From: Syntrophomonas sp. UBA4922
GTDB lineage: Bacteria > Bacillota > Syntrophomonadia > Syntrophomonadales > Syntrophomonadaceae
Reading direction: 5' to 3'
Assembly: GCA_002398825.1 (NCBI GenBank)
Contig: DHBS01000051.1
Coordinates: 13,245-77,244 of the forward strand
Length of the DNA stretch: 64,000 bases
Made by a program: the position numbers and the translations under genes. The notes beneath the pieces were generated by a model that searched no databases, was not told the origin of the DNA, and was given only the letters and a program-made list of their open reading frames with translations. Below are positions 23,411-33,262 of the stretch, one piece after another. The stretch's first letter is position 1; the number at the start of each line of letters is the position of its first letter.

Positions 23411-24943
23411 TTAATGGCGCCAGTATTTCCGATCCAGACTGCGATACTGTATGGCCTCGGCCAGGTGATGGGCCTGCACCCTTTCGCTTTGCTCCAAATC
23501 CGCAATAGTGCGGGCTACCTTTAAGACCCGGTCGTAAGCGCGGGCGCTCATACGCAGGTGCTTAAAGGCCATTTTCATCATGGTATCGGCCCGGGCGTCC
23601 AGCTGGCAAAACTGTTTTATCTCCTTGGGCCCCATCTTGGAGTTGAGCATCCCGGGCAGATGGTTGAAGCGCTCGGCCTGCACCTCTCTGGCTCTGACGA
23701 TGGCCTCTCTCATCATGGCGGTACTCAAACCTGTGGAATTGTCTGTCAAATCTTCATAGTGTATGCGCGGCACCTCCAGGTGAATATCCATGCGATCCAA
23801 TAATGGCCCGCTGACCCGGTTTAAATAACGCTGCACCTGCAGCGGGGTGCAGCGGCATTCAAGGTCTGACCCTAACAGGCCGCATTGGCAGGGATTCATA
23901 GAGGCGATCAAACAAAAGCTGGCAGGATAGGTGTAAGTGGCCTGGGCCCTGGCTACGGTGACGGCGCGGTCCTCCAGGGGCTGCCGCAAAGCTTCCAGGA
24001 CGTCGCGGTTGAACTCTGGCATTTCATCCAGAAACAAGACCCCGTTAAGCGCCAGGCTGATTTCTCCGGGCCGGGGGATCTTGCCCCCGCCGATTATGCT
24101 GGCCGAAGAGGCGTTTTTATGAGGGCTCCTGAACGGCCGGGTCAATATGAGGGGCTGATCTGCGCTGAGCAGGTTAGCCACCGAATAAATACGGGTTGTT
24201 TCCAGGATTTCATCGCGGCTCATGGGAGGCAGGATGCCGGGGAAGCGGCGCGCCAGCATGGTCTTCCCGCCTCCCGGGGGGCCGATCATAAGGACATTAT
24301 GCATTCCGGCAGCCGCAGTCAGGAGGGCTCTTTTGGCAGTCTCCTGGCCGCGCACCTCGGCAAAATCATGGCTTTCACGCTGGCTCCCCAGATTGTCCAG
24401 GCTTACCGTAGCGGTAGGGGTAATGGTCCGGTCGCCCTCCAGATACTCCCCGGCCTGTTTGAGGCTGGTTACCGGGATTATTGTGATGCCTCCGGTAACG
24501 GCTGCTTCAAGGCTGTTGGCTGTGGGAACCATAAATATGCTGCCGGCCGGATCCTGGGAGAGTTTCAGCGACATGGAAAGAATACCGGGGACGGGGCGCA
24601 GAGTTCCGTCCAAGGAGAGTTCGCCGGCCAGGTAAGTGTTGTCGGGCGGGGAGGTATTCAGCTGTGATGAGGCTAAGAGAATGCCGATAGCAATGGCCAG
24701 ATCAAAATGGCTGCCTTCTTTTTTTAAATCAGCAGGGGCCAGATTAACGGTAATGCGCCGGTTAGGGAACTCGTAGCCCGAGTTTTTCACAGCGGCGCGC
24801 ACCCTTTCCCGAGCTTCCTTGATGGCCACAGACGCCAGGCCGACCACATCAAAAGCCGGCAGTCCGGAGTGAATGTCCACTTCAACCTTGACAGGCAAGG
24901 CGTTAATGCCGGCCAGCACCAAAGTATTTACACTTGCAAGCAT
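23411..24943 (-). CDS. comM: YifB/ComM-family Mg-chelatase-like AAA+ ATPase
   Basis: ComM is a hexameric helicase that aids branch migration during natural transformation; many non-competent bacteria keep it. The 510-aa protein has the N-terminal Lon-like domain (PAFDVVGLASVAIKEARERVRAAV, NLAPADLKKEGSHFDLAIAIG), Walker A GPPGGGKTMLA, Walker B LFLDEMPEF and the C-terminal Mg_chelatase_C domain with Cys pairs NPCQCG and LECRCTP. ATG 24943 has GAGG 8 nt upstream; the TTG at 24949 is too close. Confidence 0.93.
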   Translation of the reverse strand: MLASVNTLVLAGINALPVKVEVDIHSGLPAFDVVGLASVAIKEARERVRAAVKNSGYEFPNRRITVNLAPADLKKEGSHFDLAIAIGILLASSQLNTSPPDNTYLAGELSLDGTLRPVPGILSMSLKLSQDPAGSIFMVPTANSLEAAVTGGITIIPVTSLKQAGEYLEGDRTITPTATVSLDNLGSQRESHDFAEVRGQETAKRALLTAAAGMHNVLMIGPPGGGKTMLARRFPGILPPMSRDEILETTRIYSVANLLSADQPLILTRPFRSPHKNASSASIIGGGKIPRPGEISLALNGVLFLDEMPEFNRDVLEALRQPLEDRAVTVARAQATYTYPASFCLIASMNPCQCGLLGSDLECRCTPLQVQRYLNRVSGPLLDRMDIHLEVPRIHYEDLTDNSTGLSTAMMREAIVRAREVQAERFNHLPGMLNSKMGPKEIKQFCQLDARADTMMKMAFKHLRMSARAYDRVLKVARTIADLEQSERVQAHHLAEAIQYRSLDRKYWRH

Positions 24944-25189
24944 GTTCAAGACCTCGTTGTTCGGATAAATGGGATAAACTGGTTAGCAACAGTTTACCAT
25001 ATTTATCCATGGGCATAAGACATCTGCAAGAAAAATTTATCCTTCAACCCAACCGGGAAAACCGTATCACAGACGGTTTAATCTGCCTGCGAAGCATATC
25101 GTCCATACTGCCGGGCCTGTTTACAAGGACGGCAAACACGGTGAAGAGGACCTGCTGTAAATTTGCATGCGGAATATAAGGAGGGTATT

Positions 25190-25303
25190 ATGAATGGCAT
25201 ATCGCGAAATTCTCTTGACGACTTTATGGTGATGTATGATGGAATAATGGTTTGCGGATTTCCCATCATTGCATGCGAAATAATCAATTTCTGTCTCCGC
25301 TGA
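25190..25303 (+). CDS. Small ORF with strong ribosome site, 37 aa
   Basis: The peptide begins MNGISRNSLDDFMVMYDGIM and ends in CGFPIIACEIINFCLR. AAGGAGGG stands 6-7 nt before the ATG, among the strongest sites in the window. The 190 bp upstream hold AACCGT/ACGGTTT and an AT-rich start but no clear promoter. No family is recognised. It could be an authentic small protein or a chance ORF. Confidence 0.4.
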   Translation: MNGISRNSLDDFMVMYDGIMVCGFPIIACEIINFCLR

Positions 25304-25333
25304 ACTTTACTGCCGCTTGATTCGTTAATTGCC

Positions 25334-26005
25334 TTAATGACCGCGGGGGGATGGGGGGCAAGCGCCCTCGTTCAAGATCAGCAATAAATCCGCAAAACGC
25401 TGCAGATGGTAGCGGGCCAGATTGCATCGGGTCCCATCGCCGATGGCGGCGCAGTCCATGTTGGCGGCCAGGGCCGCCCGGATGCCGGATTCGGCGTCTT
25501 CAACCACCAAACATTGCGGCGGGTCAATACCCAAACCGGCGCTGGCTTTTAAAAACACTTCCGGGTCAGGCTTGGAGCGGGTGATGTGGGTGCCGTCCGC
25601 TACAGCGTCAAAGTAATTTTCCAGTCCGAGCCGTTTTAAGATGTATGCGGCATTCTTGCTGGAGGAGCCTATGGCCATAAGAATCCCCCGGTCTCTTATC
25701 CGCTCCATGGTGTCTTTCACCTCGGGGTCCAGGTCGGCCGGCGACATGTTTTGCAGCAGACTGAGATAGAGTTCATTCTTTTTTTGGAGGTAATGATCCT
25801 TCTCCTTCTGACCAAGCCGGCGGGGGCAATACTCCAGAATGATCTCCAGGCTTTCAGCGCGGCTGATCCCGCGCAGGCGGTTATTGATGGTTTCGTCAAA
25901 ATGTGCCCCGATTTTATCGGCTATCTGTTTCCAGGCCTGATAGTGATAGCGGTCGGTGTGGCAAATAACCCCGTCCAGGTCGAAAATAACCGCTTTATAC
26001 TTCAT
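25334..26005 (-). CDS. pgmB: Beta-phosphoglucomutase
   Basis: This HAD enzyme converts beta-glucose 1-phosphate to glucose 6-phosphate. Catalytic Asp9 and Asp11 lie in VIFDLDGVICHTD; the cap has RLRGISRAESLEIIL, and GSSSKNA, THITRSKPDPEVFL and VVEDAESGIRAAL complete the site. Length is 223 aa from ATG 26005, overlapping the GH65 gene by 11 bp. The long frame upstream of this ATG is the GH65 gene in another frame. It would take the product of the adjacent phosphorylase into glycolysis. Confidence 0.93.
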   Translation of the reverse strand: MKYKAVIFDLDGVICHTDRYHYQAWKQIADKIGAHFDETINNRLRGISRAESLEIILEYCPRRLGQKEKDHYLQKKNELYLSLLQNMSPADLDPEVKDTMERIRDRGILMAIGSSSKNAAYILKRLGLENYFDAVADGTHITRSKPDPEVFLKASAGLGIDPPQCLVVEDAESGIRAALAANMDCAAIGDGTRCNLARYHLQRFADLLLILNEGACPPSPRGH

Positions 26006-28325
26006 GAAAAGACTCCCTTGGCCATACTGCCGGGCGGGCAACGGTAAGGGTGTCCGCCACAAGATACTCCCGGCCGTATACGAATATCTTTTTGGCACTG
26101 CCGCATTCCAGGGTGAGAATACATTCGTTTTCTTTAACGTGCACCATGATCCGGCTGTCTTCAATGCATATTTTGAAGCGGTAAGCCGTCCAGGCCCGGG
26201 GCAAAACCGGGGCCAGAAATATTCCGCTTTCTTTAAGCCGGAAGCCTCCGAAGCCATAAACAACGCCCATGTAATTATTGCCCATATTGGCGATATGAAG
26301 GCCATCCTGGGTATTATTGTGTTTGTCGTCCAGATCTAAGCGGGCGGTATCCTTAAAATAGGCAAAGGCCTTCTCGGTCATACCCAGGCGAGCCGCCATG
26401 ATGCCAAATATGCCCCGGGAAAGCGAGGAATCATGGGTGGTGACTTTTTCATAAAAGTGGTGGGAATTAAGCATGGTTTCCTCGGATTGGGCGTCTTCCA
26501 GCAGAAAATGGGCCAGGACCGTATCGGCCTGTTTGCATACCTGGTGACGGTATAAATACAGGGGATGATAATTGAGCAGCAAAGGAAATTTATCCGGGGG
26601 AATCTCCTTGAGGTCCCAGGACTGCTTCTGTAGAAAAGAGTCGTCCTGGGGATTGATTTTCAGCTTTTCATCATAGGGCAGATACATATGGTCGGCGGCT
26701 TTTTTAAAAGCCTCGATTTCTTGCGGTCTTATTTGTATTTTTTGTTCCAGTTCATTCAAACCGCCGCTGCTTTTTAACAGATGATAAATTTTGACCGCCC
26801 AGTGCAAATGATATTGGGCCAGCACATTGGTATAATAATTGTTGTTTACGATGCAGGTATACTCGTCGGGACCGGTCACGCTGTTGATATGGAAGCGGCC
26901 CTGGTGGAAATTCCCCACCTCCAGCCATAAACGGGCGGTTTCCCAAATAATCTCGGCGCCCACCGCTCGCATAAACATGAGGTCTTTGGTCGCCAGATAA
27001 TAAGCGATGATCGCATAGGCAATATCCCCATTGATATGGTACTGGGCGGAACCGGCCGGGAAAAAACCGGAGCATTCCCGGCCCATGATGGTTCGCCAGG
27101 GATAAAGCGCTCCGCTTTCATGTCCCAAAATGCGGGCGTTTTCCCGGGCCATATCCAGGGTGGCATAACGATAGGTGATCAGCTTTTTGGAAATATCGGG
27201 ATTGGTGATGGTGAAAAAAGGTTGAATATATATTTCCGAATCCCAGAAGTATTGCCCCTCATAGCCGTCGCCGCTCAGTCCTTTGGGGGCGATATTGCTG
27301 TATTCATCCTTGCCTACCGATTGGATCAATTGATACAAGCTGAAACGGATGGCGTGATTCAACGGCTCGTCGCCGTCGATTTCGACCGCGCAATTGCTCC
27401 AGTATTCGCTCAAATAGGCGGCTTGCTTTTTATACAATTCTCCCAGATCAACCGCCAAAGCCTGTTTCATCTCTATTTCCGCCTGCCGCCGGCAATCGGG
27501 GTAGCGAATCGAATCGCAGAAGACCGCATATTTGATCAGCCTGATTTTTTGGCCCGGTTGGGCCCGGGTGACAAATTGGCAGATGGCATCGTGGTTGTCA
27601 ATGATGAATTCTTGCTGGTGCTCCTGAAACAACTGATTTTTTACGCAACTGCAAACCTCCAGGCCTGATTTTGAAGTTCGGGAGGTGATATAAGAGGCGC
27701 CCTCTTTTATTTCGCAGTTTAACGGAATCAAATACTGGATGCATTCGTTGGCCAGGCGGGGATCGCAGGGATGAACATAATTTAAAACGGTTCCGTCATG
27801 CACCGATTCGATGACCGCTTTAGCGCAGAAATTCAAGGGCTCCACTTCATATTCGATGGTAAACAGGGGGAGCTGGTGAAAGGAAGCCATCCGGGTAACG
27901 GTCAGTCGGAGTTCTTTTCCCCGGGGTGAAAGCCAGCGGACATTTCTCACCGTTATCCCCCGGTCCATATCCAGGCTCAGCTGGCTGTCCAGAATGGTTC
28001 CCCTGAACATGCTGAATTCTTCGTCGTCGAAAGTTATCCTGATGGTTTGCGTGTTGGCTATGTTTAAAGTGGTTTGTTTTTCTTCCACCAGTCCGTACAA
28101 TTTTTCAGATTGCGGCACTCTGGCGTAATCGTAAAACCCGTTGATGTATTGACTGGGGGTAACGTCATATCCCGGCGGATATCCTTCCTCCAGGTCGTAG
28201 CGCACGCCGATATATCCGTTGGCGTTATGAAAAAGAACCTCGTGGAGCTTCATATGATAGAGCCCCAGATTGAAATTTCCAACTTCGTATACAGCCGGTT
28301 TATTCTTCATAAAATCTCTACTCAT
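25995..28325 (-). CDS. Glycoside hydrolase family 65 disaccharide phosphorylase (probably trehalose)
   Basis: GH65 enzymes split alpha-glucosides with phosphate to beta-glucose 1-phosphate. The 776-aa length fits. The catalytic general acid is the Glu of SVTGPDEYT at about residue 488, and YQGYWDSE-type EGQYFWDSEIYIQPFF and the phosphate-loop region near KQADTVLA are present. GH65 includes trehalose, maltose and kojibiose phosphorylases. The neighbouring trehalose synthase/phosphatase makes trehalose the likely substrate. The ATG (28325) overlaps the upstream gene's end, so the genes are coupled; an internal ATG at 28310 is possible. Confidence 0.9.
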   Translation of the reverse strand: MSRDFMKNKPAVYEVGNFNLGLYHMKLHEVLFHNANGYIGVRYDLEEGYPPGYDVTPSQYINGFYDYARVPQSEKLYGLVEEKQTTLNIANTQTIRITFDDEEFSMFRGTILDSQLSLDMDRGITVRNVRWLSPRGKELRLTVTRMASFHQLPLFTIEYEVEPLNFCAKAVIESVHDGTVLNYVHPCDPRLANECIQYLIPLNCEIKEGASYITSRTSKSGLEVCSCVKNQLFQEHQQEFIIDNHDAICQFVTRAQPGQKIRLIKYAVFCDSIRYPDCRRQAEIEMKQALAVDLGELYKKQAAYLSEYWSNCAVEIDGDEPLNHAIRFSLYQLIQSVGKDEYSNIAPKGLSGDGYEGQYFWDSEIYIQPFFTITNPDISKKLITYRYATLDMARENARILGHESGALYPWRTIMGRECSGFFPAGSAQYHINGDIAYAIIAYYLATKDLMFMRAVGAEIIWETARLWLEVGNFHQGRFHINSVTGPDEYTCIVNNNYYTNVLAQYHLHWAVKIYHLLKSSGGLNELEQKIQIRPQEIEAFKKAADHMYLPYDEKLKINPQDDSFLQKQSWDLKEIPPDKFPLLLNYHPLYLYRHQVCKQADTVLAHFLLEDAQSEETMLNSHHFYEKVTTHDSSLSRGIFGIMAARLGMTEKAFAYFKDTARLDLDDKHNNTQDGLHIANMGNNYMGVVYGFGGFRLKESGIFLAPVLPRAWTAYRFKICIEDSRIMVHVKENECILTLECGSAKKIFVYGREYLVADTLTVARPAVWPRESFHEV

Positions 28326-30525
28326 CCTTACCCTTATTGCTGATGGCGGCCAATTTTTTCAGAATCCCGCGCATAGACTGCCAGGATTTGATATGATAGT
28401 TGGCATTGGTATTGCCGATGCCTACTTTGATCGCGAAAGAATCCGGCGGAAGGGACGCGAACAGATCTTCATCGGTATAATCGTCTCCCGCCCCCAGTAT
28501 AAAATCAAAATTATTATGCTGAATAAACAACGAGGATACATATCCTTTGTTCACCCGGCCGTCTTTGATTTCCAGGACTTTGTTGCCTTCCTGAAGCCCC
28601 AGAGTGGTCGATTGGGTCAGCGACAGCAAGGCCTCTTTCATCTCGCTCAGCTTAATGGCGCTCATATCCGGATCACATTGGCGGTAATGCCAGGCCAGGG
28701 AATATTCTTTCTCCTCGATGAAGGAGCCGGGCATACGGTCGGTATATAATTCCAGTATATGACGGACCGAATCTTTCCATTCGTTGTCCAAAGACACGGT
28801 CATGGTCCACTCTTTTTGATCGCAACGCCGGATCCACAAGCCGTGGGAGGCTAAAAGATTCAAGTTCAGATCCCCCAGCCATTCCTCCATAATGTTTTTA
28901 TCGCGGCCGGAAACAATCACCACCGTATTCTGCGGGTCATTGGCCAAATCCGCCAGCAGCAGCTTGAGCTCCTGATCCGGCCCGGCCTGTTCGGGAATGG
29001 TCTTAAACCCCACCAAAGTCCCGTCGTAATCCAAGAAAAGGACTCTGTTGCCCGCGCTTTGATAGGCTTGCTCTATTTTGTAAAAGTCTTTTTCGATATT
29101 CTCCGAAACACTCTGACCGTTGTCTTCCATGACATGATTCAAGGCGTTCAAAAATTCACTGGCCCAGAAGTTTACATTATAACGTTTTAAGCGTTGATGC
29201 ATTTTTTTATTTCTGGTCCTAGCCTCATCCCCGGGCATCTCGAGCGCAGCTTTGATCCCCGAGGCAATGGCGTCATAATCATTGGCGTTGACGATCACCG
29301 CTTCTCCCAATTCGCTGGCCGCGCCGGCTGTTTCACTGATAACCAGCATGCCTTTGTAATCGGTTCTGGAGGCGATATATTCTTTGGCCACCAGATTCAT
29401 GCCGTCTCTCAGCGGCGTTACCAGTAACACGTCGGCCCGTTTGTAAAAATAAATCAGGCTGTTTTGAGAGAAGGAACGAAAGAAAAACCAGATAGGCATC
29501 CAACTGAAGGTCCCAAACTCGCCGTTTATTTTGCTGACCAATTCTTCTATTTCTTTCAACAGCTCATCGTAAGAGCCCACCCCTTCCCGGGAAGGGGCTA
29601 CCAGCAGATACAGCTTGATTTTTTCCCGATACTGCGGATATTTGAGCAGGAATTTGCGATAAGCTTTGATGCGTTCCGGAATGCCTTTGCTATAATCGAG
29701 CCGGTCTACCGATAAAATTATTTTGCTGCCTTTGACATTTTCAATAATGTCGCCGGTCTCCTGCTGAAATTTTTCCGGGTCGCATTCTCTGGCAAAATAA
29801 TCATAATCGATGCCCATGGGGAAGGCGTCTACTTGCACGTATCGATCTTCATAACTGATTTTATTGAAATTATGATCGGAACCCAGCAGTCTGCGCACAC
29901 TGCTCAAGAAGTGACGTACATAGTCGTAAGTGTGAAATCCGATTAAATCCGCGCCCAACAGGCCGCTCAGTATTTCTTCCCGCCATATCAGCAATCTGAA
30001 GATTTCAAAGGAAGGAAAAGGAATGTGCAGGAAAAACCCCACTTGCGACTGGGGGTATTTTTCTTTGATCATCTGGGGCAGCAGCATCAAATGATAATCA
30101 TGCACCCAGATAATATCGTTTTCCTCGATAATCGGCTCCATGCTCTCCAAGAATTTTCGGTTCACGCTCTGGTAAGCTTCCCAAGCTTCATGGTCATACT
30201 CGGTTTTATTCTTGAAGTAGTGGAATAGCGGCCATATGGTTTTGTTGCAAAAGCCATGATAATACAAGCTGATATCCTGATCGGATAAAAAAACCGGCCG
30301 GCACTGATATTCTTCTTGGAGCCTTTTTTGTACATGGTCTTTTTCGCCGGAAGGCATATCTTCATCGGTTATTCCCAACCATCCGACCCACACGCTGCCC
30401 GCTTGCTGGTGATAATTCTTCAAACCGGTAGCAAGCCCGCCGATGCTGTTTTGAAACGCAAAACCGGCTGCGTTTCTCTGCACCGTTACCGGTAAACGAT
30501 TGGAAACCAGAATCAATTTACTCAT
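28318..30525 (-). CDS. Trehalose-6-phosphate synthase/phosphatase fusion (OtsA-OtsB)
   Basis: The 735-aa protein makes trehalose 6-phosphate from a nucleotide-glucose and glucose 6-phosphate, then removes the phosphate. Residues 1-~460 are the GT20 synthase (LVSNRLPVTV, IGGLATGL, VWVHDYHLMLLPQ, DRLDYSKGIPERI, LRDGMNLVAKEY). The OtsB HAD domain starts at ~495 with FLDYDGTL and ends with GAGDDYTDEDLF. The ATG at 30525 has GGGGAGGAG upstream. Minus-strand TATAAT-like boxes lie at about 30655-30670. First gene of the trehalose operon; trehalose is probably a protectant or reserve. Confidence 0.95.
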   Translation of the reverse strand: MSKLILVSNRLPVTVQRNAAGFAFQNSIGGLATGLKNYHQQAGSVWVGWLGITDEDMPSGEKDHVQKRLQEEYQCRPVFLSDQDISLYYHGFCNKTIWPLFHYFKNKTEYDHEAWEAYQSVNRKFLESMEPIIEENDIIWVHDYHLMLLPQMIKEKYPQSQVGFFLHIPFPSFEIFRLLIWREEILSGLLGADLIGFHTYDYVRHFLSSVRRLLGSDHNFNKISYEDRYVQVDAFPMGIDYDYFARECDPEKFQQETGDIIENVKGSKIILSVDRLDYSKGIPERIKAYRKFLLKYPQYREKIKLYLLVAPSREGVGSYDELLKEIEELVSKINGEFGTFSWMPIWFFFRSFSQNSLIYFYKRADVLLVTPLRDGMNLVAKEYIASRTDYKGMLVISETAGAASELGEAVIVNANDYDAIASGIKAALEMPGDEARTRNKKMHQRLKRYNVNFWASEFLNALNHVMEDNGQSVSENIEKDFYKIEQAYQSAGNRVLFLDYDGTLVGFKTIPEQAGPDQELKLLLADLANDPQNTVVIVSGRDKNIMEEWLGDLNLNLLASHGLWIRRCDQKEWTMTVSLDNEWKDSVRHILELYTDRMPGSFIEEKEYSLAWHYRQCDPDMSAIKLSEMKEALLSLTQSTTLGLQEGNKVLEIKDGRVNKGYVSSLFIQHNNFDFILGAGDDYTDEDLFASLPPDSFAIKVGIGNTNANYHIKSWQSMRGILKKLAAISNKGKDE

Positions 30526-30837
30526 AGGCCTCTCCTCCCCGCCGGTTTCCTGAAGTCATTTTGCATAAAACGCCGAGCTTCAAAAAAACAAAACAGCCTG
30601 CTTGTTCAGGTTACTGACCGTTCCGGCAGATACCTGATATTGCCATTATTATTATAAATTATAACATAACTGCTTTTTTCCATCAGTAAGGCCTTGCTTG
30701 GGGTAGATAAAAAGCGGTCTGCGATGAGAAGGATGATACATATCCGGGCCTCTCAATTTGAGGTATTATTAGAAGGGAAAATGACCCCGGCAGTGTTGCC
30801 GGGAAACTTGATTAGATTTAATCTGAGGTGATATGTA

Positions 30838-31749
30838 GTGATATTGACTGAAGCAGGTCATTTAATGAACAAGCTGTATGCGTTGGGACCCGGCGAATAC
30901 CGCACCTATCTTTGGGATGCGCCGCACCCGGCCCTGTTTGAGGGCGGGGTGGCTTTCGCAGGCAGGATATATGTGGAGGCAGTGCGGTCCGTTCTTGGCC
31001 GGCGCCAGCCTCAGTGGCTTTTTCTCACTCATGCCCATTGGGATCATTGCGGCGCGGCGGCTTACCTCAAAGAGGCCTTCCCGGATATGAAAATCGCAGC
31101 TTCACCCCGGGCGGTGCAGATCCTTAAACGGCCCAACGCCCTTAAACTCATTGCGCAATTGAACCAGGAGGCCGGGGAAGAAGTGCGGCTTTCCCCTGAT
31201 TTTGCGGGATTACCATTAACCGACCGGCCTTTCCGGAGCTTTGCGGTAGACGTCGAAATCGACGACGGCCAGGTGCTGGAGCTGGGAAAAGGCTTTGCTG
31301 TGGAGGCGCTGGCAACTCCCGGACATACGCGCGACCATTTGAGTTATTATCTGCCCCATCAAAAAATACTCATGGTAGGAGAAACGGCCGGGATATTACG
31401 CCAAACCGGGGAGTTAAGCTGCGGATTTGTCTCTGATTACGAGGCTTATCTATCTTCGCTGCGGCGTTTGGCTTCGCTGCCGGTGGAGATGCTCTGTCAG
31501 GGACACCTTTTAGCGGTGGTGGGCAGAGCAGAGGTTAAGGCCTTTTTTGATCGTTCCATCGACGAGACCTTGCGTTTTAGAGATACCATATACCGGCTGC
31601 TCGACGAGGAAGCAGGTTCCATAGACGGGGTGGTGAGGCGGATGAAGAGCCGGTACTATGATTCCTTGCCAATGCCCAAACAACCGGAAGCTCCCTATTT
31701 GATAAATGCCACGGCCCAGGTGACGCATCTGGCCGCAAAAAAATTATGA
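30838..31749 (+). CDS. Metallo-beta-lactamase-fold hydrolase
   Basis: A 303-aa MBL-fold protein with the di-metal motif THAHWDHCG (~60-68), later ligands TPGHTRDHLSYYL and GETAG, and CQGHLL. A C-terminal helical region (~220-300) follows, as in glyoxalase-II-like and related hydrolases. The start is GTG 30838 with GAGGTG upstream. It is divergent from the trehalose operon across a 312-bp AT-rich gap. Substrate unknown. Confidence 0.82.
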   Translation: MILTEAGHLMNKLYALGPGEYRTYLWDAPHPALFEGGVAFAGRIYVEAVRSVLGRRQPQWLFLTHAHWDHCGAAAYLKEAFPDMKIAASPRAVQILKRPNALKLIAQLNQEAGEEVRLSPDFAGLPLTDRPFRSFAVDVEIDDGQVLELGKGFAVEALATPGHTRDHLSYYLPHQKILMVGETAGILRQTGELSCGFVSDYEAYLSSLRRLASLPVEMLCQGHLLAVVGRAEVKAFFDRSIDETLRFRDTIYRLLDEEAGSIDGVVRRMKSRYYDSLPMPKQPEAPYLINATAQVTHLAAKKL

Positions 31750-31791
31750 ATGTCTATAGGTGATTCATCTGCAGCCGTCGTTTACAAATTG

Positions 31792-32028
31792 CTAAAAAGT
31801 TCTCTCTTTGGGCAAAAGAATAGAGAGCTGCCCGCTGAGATATAACTGTATCAAAACGACGGCCAGAATCACCCCTATACCAATAAACCAAATTGCCCAG
31901 AAATATTTAAAAATGTGGGCGTGGCGTTCCTTGAAGGGGGTCTTGAGAGGCTCCTTTTTCTTTATCTCTGCTTTTTTTTCTTCTTTTAATGCCCGGCGTT
32001 CTTTTACTTTAGATTTGGACACCGCCAT
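31792..32028 (-). CDS. Small membrane protein with a basic N-terminus
   Basis: A 78-aa protein: the first ~38 residues are Lys/Arg/Glu-rich (KSKVKERRALKEEKKAEIKKK), then one membrane helix around FWAIWFIGIGVILAVVLIQLYL. AGAGGAG precedes the ATG. The basic part should face the cytoplasm. Family not recognised. Confidence 0.6.
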   Translation of the reverse strand: MAVSKSKVKERRALKEEKKAEIKKKEPLKTPFKERHAHIFKYFWAIWFIGIGVILAVVLIQLYLSGQLSILLPKERTF

Positions 32029-32189
32029 AACTCCTCTACCCTGGATTTTACATAGTTATATTTTTGACTTAATTTGAACCGAATGCAAGCATATTGTGAT
32101 TATGATAATTCTGCATATTTTCGTTTCAGGCAGGGGAATTATATATTAGAACAAAAGCTCTTAATTTTTAAATAAAAGGAGGATAAAGC

Positions 32190-32531
32190 ATGAAAGGGAA
32201 TTGGATAGGCACTATCGTACGCTTCATTGTTTCTGCGATTGTTTTAATGTTGGTTGCTTATCTATTGCCGGGTATCAAAGTGGCAGGCTTTACTGGAGCA
32301 CTAATTGCGGCCATTGTTATAGCAATTATAGGCTACATTGTAGAGTCTGTATTGGGTGACAAGGTTTCACCGCGTTCCAGAGGCCTGGTAGGATTTATCA
32401 CTGCGGCCATAGTTATCTATGTGGCCCAGTTCATAATTCCCAACTGGTTGTCAGTGTCAGTACTGGGCGCTCTCCTGGCCGCGCTGGTAATCGGAATCGT
32501 GGATGCCGTGGTTCCTACGGAAATACGGTAG
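32190..32531 (+). CDS. YvlD-like / phage holin superfamily IV membrane protein
   Basis: A 113-aa protein with four hydrophobic segments (about 8-27, 33-55, 66-84, 88-107) and the family loop LLPGIKVAGF. Such proteins occur singly in Firmicutes chromosomes and are named after phage holins, but a lytic role is not implied here. AAAGGAGG stands before the ATG, and a terminator follows. Confidence 0.8.
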   Translation: MKGNWIGTIVRFIVSAIVLMLVAYLLPGIKVAGFTGALIAAIVIAIIGYIVESVLGDKVSPRSRGLVGFITAAIVIYVAQFIIPNWLSVSVLGALLAALVIGIVDAVVPTEIR

Positions 32532-32563
32532 GACCGGATCAAGCAATTAAATGAAACTGTTGA

Positions 32564-32598
32564 AAATCGGGTCGGGGGTTCATCGACCTGATTTTTTA
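32564..32598 (+). terminator. Terminator after the YvlD-like gene
   Basis: AAATCGGGTCG pairs with CGACCTGATTT (one G-T pair), followed by TTT and ATT. The 175 bp to tatA show no further feature. Confidence 0.8.
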
Positions 32599-32773
32599 TT
32601 GTATGGCTTGACCTCCCAATAGGGCCAGCAAATGGTGTCAGCAGCGCTTAAATAAGCAGATATTGCCCAAAGCGCACCGTGCGAAAAGGATTGCCAAGCT
32701 GAACAAAGACAAGTAAAATGTACTGAGACGAGTAGCGGTGTAACATGGATTTAGGCAGATTAGAGGTGTATTG

Positions 32774-33037
32774 ATGTTTAACATCGGTCCCTGGGAACTA
32801 ATACTTATTTTGGTAGTAGCTTTGATCGTGGTAGGCCCGGGCAAGCTTCCCGAGGTAGCCAAATCCCTGGGTAAAGCCACCCGGGAGTTCAAGAAAGCCA
32901 CTACCGGGATAAAAAAGGAATTTGATGAAGCCATCAATTCAGTTGAAGAACCGGCCAGGCCGCCTAAAGCGGAGAGCCAGCCGATTCAGGAGAGTAAAGC
33001 CACTCCTGAAGAAGCCGTAGAGAAAAGCAAGGAATAA
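32774..33037 (+). CDS. tatA: Sec-independent translocase protein TatA
   Basis: TatA forms the pore for folded proteins with twin-Arg signals. The 87-aa protein shows the short membrane helix [16 protein letters not shown], the hinge [22 protein letters not shown] (amphipathic helix) and an acidic, Pro-rich tail. ATG 32774 is preferred to TTG 32771. No tatC is nearby. Confidence 0.92.
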   Translation: MFNIGPWELILILVVALIVVGPGKLPEVAKSLGKATREFKKATTGIKKEFDEAINSVEEPARPPKAESQPIQESKATPEEAVEKSKE

Positions 33038-33071
33038 GCAGTCGGTTGCAAAGCAATTGAATAATACTCAA

Positions 33072-33214
33072 ATCTTATCAAGAGTGGTTGAGGGACGGGC
33101 CCGATGAAACCCGGCAACCGCCTCCAGGGGGAGGTATGGTGCCAAATCCTGCAGGAGGCATACTCCTGAAAGATGAGAGAGCATAAACGGCCCTCTCCTT
33201 ATAGAGGGTTTTTT
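33072..33214 (+). promoter_or_regulatory. SAM-I (S-box) riboswitch with terminator
   Basis: The S-box core is clear: CTTATCAAGAGTGG, TTGAGGGA, GGCCCGATGAAACCCGGCAACC, the GGTGCCAAATCC region and GATGAGAGAG. The terminator is CCCTCT / AGAGGG (33191-33208) with six T; GATGAGAGAGC upstream can act in the antiterminator. When AdoMet is high, transcription of metH and the three homocysteine genes should stop. Confidence 0.95.
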
Positions 33215-33262
33215 AATTGGAAGCGCTTTTGATTCAAATATAAATTGAGGGAGGAATTTGTT

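Noticed and set aside
23885..24667. 260-codon plus-strand ORF opposite comM
   Set aside because: Antisense shadow of the strongly conserved comM; no family motifs or ribosome site.
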